DNA of 8,878 nt, taken from the NCBI GenBank assembly GCA_002704045.1, contig PAFF01000049.1, positions 1 through 8,878 of the forward strand, given 5' to 3'. Positions 6,425 through 8,878 of the stretch are shown here, in pieces (position 1 is the stretch's first letter; each line of letters opens with the position of its first letter). The notes below the pieces were generated by a model, which was not told where the DNA came from, made no database searches, and worked only from the letters and a program-made list of their open reading frames with translations. Origin of the DNA: Fidelibacterota bacterium. GTDB lineage: Bacteria > Fidelibacterota > Marinisomatia > SCGC-AAA003-L08 > GCA-002704045. The position numbers and the translations under genes are program-made.

Positions 6425-6790
6425 ATGATAAGTGTAAAATTTTTACTTCGAATATTAACTGGTTTTTTAGTGCTTTTTACTCTTGGAGGTGTTTTTTCTC
6501 CAGAAGAAATGATGAAAAGTTTTGGAATGCGTTATACTAAAGAAGCTGCCGCAATAGTTCCTTTTGCTCTTATGGGACAATTATTTTTAATTATTTTAAC
6601 TCTACAAATAATCAATTGGATTAAAGATCTTTCGAAAGTTAAAATGACATATTCGTTTATAACGTTCATGCCTGTTTGTTTAAATGTATATCAGGCAGTA
6701 ACAGGAGTTGTACCACTCACAATAGCATTTTATTTTGAACAAGCAATTTGGTTGACTTTTGTAATATCATTTTATATTGTAAAAAAATAA
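6425..6790 (+). CDS. Four-helix membrane protein of unknown function
   Basis: I do not recognise this 121-aa protein. It has four hydrophobic segments: about 5-24, 41-63, 74-93 and 95-118. A short extra-membrane loop after the first carries SPEEMMKSFGMRYTKEAA, and a charged loop WIKDLSKVK sits between helices two and three. An ATG at 6419 would give two more residues, but it overlaps the ribosome binding site AAAGG (6414-6418); the ATG at 6425 has 6 nt of spacing and is preferred. It follows the oxidoreductase by 43 nt and precedes the peptidase by 8 nt on the same strand, so co-transcription is likely. Its length and topology recall small four-helix DoxX- or DUF4345-like proteins, but I see no diagnostic motif. 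A role in membrane anchoring or substrate handling for the oxidoreductase is speculation. Confidence 0.75.
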   Translation: MISVKFLLRILTGFLVLFTLGGVFSPEEMMKSFGMRYTKEAAAIVPFALMGQLFLIILTLQIINWIKDLSKVKMTYSFITFMPVCLNVYQAVTGVVPLTIAFYFEQAIWLTFVISFYIVKK

Positions 6791-6798
6791 TTCATAAC

Positions 6799-8878
6799 GT
6801 GAAATTAAATAAATTAGTTTTGGTAGTATCAGTTTTTTTTCTTGTTTTATCATGTATAAATAATAATAAAAATAAAATTGTTTATCCTTACACTAAAACT
6901 GTAGCACAAGAAGATGATTATCACGGAACAATTGTAAAAGATCCGTACAGATGGTTGGAGGATATGGATTCTGAGGAAGTTAAAGATTGGATTTTTGAAC
7001 AACAAAAATTAACTGAATCCTATATTGATCAAATCCCACAAATTGTTGAAATTGAGAATAAGTTAAAAGAACGTTGGAATTATCCAAGAATGTCTCTTCC
7101 GTTTCATCGTAATAATCGCTATTTTTTTTATAAAAATTCAGGACTTCAAAATCATTCTGTACTTTACTATAAAGATGGTTTAAATGGTGAAGAAAAAATA
7201 TTATTAGATCCTAATATTCTAAGTGAGGATGGTTCATTATCAATTTCAATGGTAAGTGTAAGTAAAGATGGTAAACTATTGGCTTATGGTGTTTCTAAAA
7301 GTGGTAGTGATTGGGATGAATATTTTGTCAAAGATATTGATACGGGAGAGAATTTTACAGATCATTTAAAATGGATTAAATTTTCAAAAGCATATTGGTT
7401 ACCAGATGGAAGTGGATTTTTTTATAGCAGATATCCTGAGCCGTTAGAAGGAGATGAGTTTAAAAATCAAAATCAATTTAATAAACTTTATTTGCACAGG
7501 ATTGGTACAGAACAATCAAAGGATAGTTTAATATACGAAGATTCATCAAATCCTGATTATGGTTTTTATTCTTGGGTAACTGATGATGAACAATATCAAA
7601 TATTAGGTGTTTGGTCTGGATCAAACAATAACAATTTATTATACTATAAAAAGAAAGGATCAAAAGAAAAATTTCAGCCTATAATTGATGAATGGATTGG
7701 AGATTTTAGATTAATTCATAATTTTGGTTCAGAATTTTATATACAAACAACTTTCAATTCTCCTAAGGGAAGAATTATTAAGATTGATATAAATGATCCA
7801 AGCCAGAAAAATTGGAAAAATATTGTAAATGAAAATGAAAATACTCTTCATTCATCAAAGGTAGTCAATACAAATCAAATTTTGATAACATATAAAAAGG
7901 ATTTAATTCATAATTTGCATTTACATGATATCAATGGAGAATATATAGATAAAGTTAGTCTCCCAAGCAAAGGTTCACTAAGGATTTCTGCTAATTGGGA
8001 TGATAGCGAAATTTTTTACAGTTTCACATCTTTTTTATATCCAACAACAATTTTCAAGTTAAATCTAAATTCTGGTTTATCAGATCTTTTTTGGGAGGCT
8101 GATATAAATTTTGATAATAATCAATACACAGTTGATCAAATTTTTTATGATAGCAAGGATGGTACTCAAATTCCTATGTTTATCATTCATAATAATAAAA
8201 TAAAGAAAAATAGTTTGAATCCTACCTATTTATACGGTTATGGTGGATTTAATGCTGGATTAACTCCCTATTTCTCTTTATCAAGACTATCCTGGCTTGA
8301 GTTAGGAGGTATTATTGCATTGCCAGGTATAAGGGGAGGAAATGAATATGGTGAAGATTGGCATAAAGGTGGTATGCTTGGTAATAAACAAAATGTATTT
8401 GATGATTTCATAAGTGCTGCTTCGTATCTTATTGACGAAAAATATACAAATCCTAATAAATTAGCTATCGGTGGAGGAAGTAATGGAGGTTTATTAGTCT
8501 CTGCTTGTGCCCTCCAACAACCTGATCTTTTTAGAGTAGTTGATTGTTCTGTACCTGTAGCAGACATGTTGAGGTACCATAAATTTACTATAGGTTGGGC
8601 TTGGATACCAGAGTATGGTAGTTCTGATGATCCTGAACAATTTCAAGTTTTATTCAATTATTCTCCAGTTCATAATGTAAAAAAAGGTATAAAATATCCT
8701 TCCATGCTTATTTCTACTGCAGATCACGATGATAGGGTTGTTCCACTACACTCATATAAATTAGCTGCAACATTGCAAGCAAAACAAAATGGTAAAAATC
8801 CTATTTTGTTACAAGTTCACAGTAAATCAGGTCATGGTGCAGGCAAACCAACTGAAAAAATTATAAAAGAAATTGCAA
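6799..8878 (+). CDS. Lipoprotein prolyl oligopeptidase (family S9A), 3' end beyond window
   Basis: This serine peptidase cleaves after proline in short peptides. 693 codons are present and about 25 C-terminal residues are missing at the window edge. A lipoprotein signal fills residues 1-19 (lysines 2 and 5, hydrophobic core, lipobox VLSC, Cys19), so it should act in the periplasm or on the outer membrane. The mature N-terminus has the S9A signature DDYHGTIVKDPYRWLED (about 41-57), a beta-propeller follows to about 450, then the alpha/beta-hydrolase domain. The triad is S561 (GGGSNGG), D644 (ADHDDRVVP) and H679 (SGHGAGKPT). The oxyanion Tyr is Y481 (YGYGGFN); W602 and R646 match the proline-pocket Trp595 and Arg643 of the porcine enzyme. 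The start is GTG with no Shine-Dalgarno, 8 nt after the upstream stop, implying translational coupling. GTG is chosen because it gives an ideal signal peptide and no in-frame ATG lies close upstream. Confidence 0.95.
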   Translation, partial: MKLNKLVLVVSVFFLVLSCINNNKNKIVYPYTKTVAQEDDYHGTIVKDPYRWLEDMDSEEVKDWIFEQQKLTESYIDQIPQIVEIENKLKERWNYPRMSLPFHRNNRYFFYKNSGLQNHSVLYYKDGLNGEEKILLDPNILSEDGSLSISMVSVSKDGKLLAYGVSKSGSDWDEYFVKDIDTGENFTDHLKWIKFSKAYWLPDGSGFFYSRYPEPLEGDEFKNQNQFNKLYLHRIGTEQSKDSLIYEDSSNPDYGFYSWVTDDEQYQILGVWSGSNNNNLLYYKKKGSKEKFQPIIDEWIGDFRLIHNFGSEFYIQTTFNSPKGRIIKIDINDPSQKNWKNIVNENENTLHSSKVVNTNQILITYKKDLIHNLHLHDINGEYIDKVSLPSKGSLRISANWDDSEIFYSFTSFLYPTTIFKLNLNSGLSDLFWEADINFDNNQYTVDQIFYDSKDGTQIPMFIIHNNKIKKNSLNPTYLYGYGGFNAGLTPYFSLSRLSWLELGGIIALPGIRGGNEYGEDWHKGGMLGNKQNVFDDFISAASYLIDEKYTNPNKLAIGGGSNGGLLVSACALQQPDLFRVVDCSVPVADMLRYHKFTIGWAWIPEYGSSDDPEQFQVLFNYSPVHNVKKGIKYPSMLISTADHDDRVVPLHSYKLAATLQAKQNGKNPILLQVHSKSGHGAGKPTEKIIKEIA

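Noticed and set aside
8268..8567. Minus-strand open frame of 99 codons
   Set aside because: It lies wholly within the catalytic domain of the prolyl oligopeptidase, whose motifs in the + strand are unambiguous.

Overview
This is an AT-rich window (I estimate about 30% GC by eye) in which every convincing gene lies on the + strand. Both lipoprotein signals have Gram-negative-style lipoboxes ending in Ser-Cys. Intergenic DNA is short and AT-rich, and Shine-Dalgarno sites range from good (AAGGAG) to absent. This suggests a streamlined, probably marine, Gram-negative bacterium. A SAR86-like gammaproteobacterium is my best guess, but no taxonomic marker gene is present and the assignment is an inference.

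Layout: (1) 1-138 is the upstream region of katG, with a sigma70-like promoter candidate and an AT palindrome. (2) 139-2421 is a complete catalase-peroxidase (KatG) with an added lipoprotein signal peptide, followed by a hairpin terminator. (3) 2615-2845 is a small DUF2061-like membrane protein. (4) 3009-4136 is a COG0523 (CobW/YciC/ZigA-type) metal-chaperone GTPase with its own leader, then a gap of about 220 nt ending in a strong terminator (4354-4399). (5) From 4483 to the right edge four genes follow one another with gaps of 24, 43 and 8 nt: an NTF2/SnoaL-like protein, a retinol-saturase/CrtISO-like FAD oxidoreductase, a four-helix membrane protein, and a lipoprotein prolyl oligopeptidase (S9A) that runs off the right end after its whole catalytic triad.

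Possible joint roles: KatG would detoxify peroxide outside the cytoplasm. The DUF2061 protein and the COG0523 GTPase may form a metal (likely zinc) homeostasis pair. The last four genes look like one transcription unit built around an isoprenoid/retinoid-type redox enzyme with a small NTF2-fold partner and a membrane protein; the periplasmic peptidase may simply ride along. The most unusual points are the lipid-anchored KatG and the unexplained NTF2/RetSat-like/membrane-protein cluster. No RNA gene, CRISPR array, insertion sequence or phage gene was seen.
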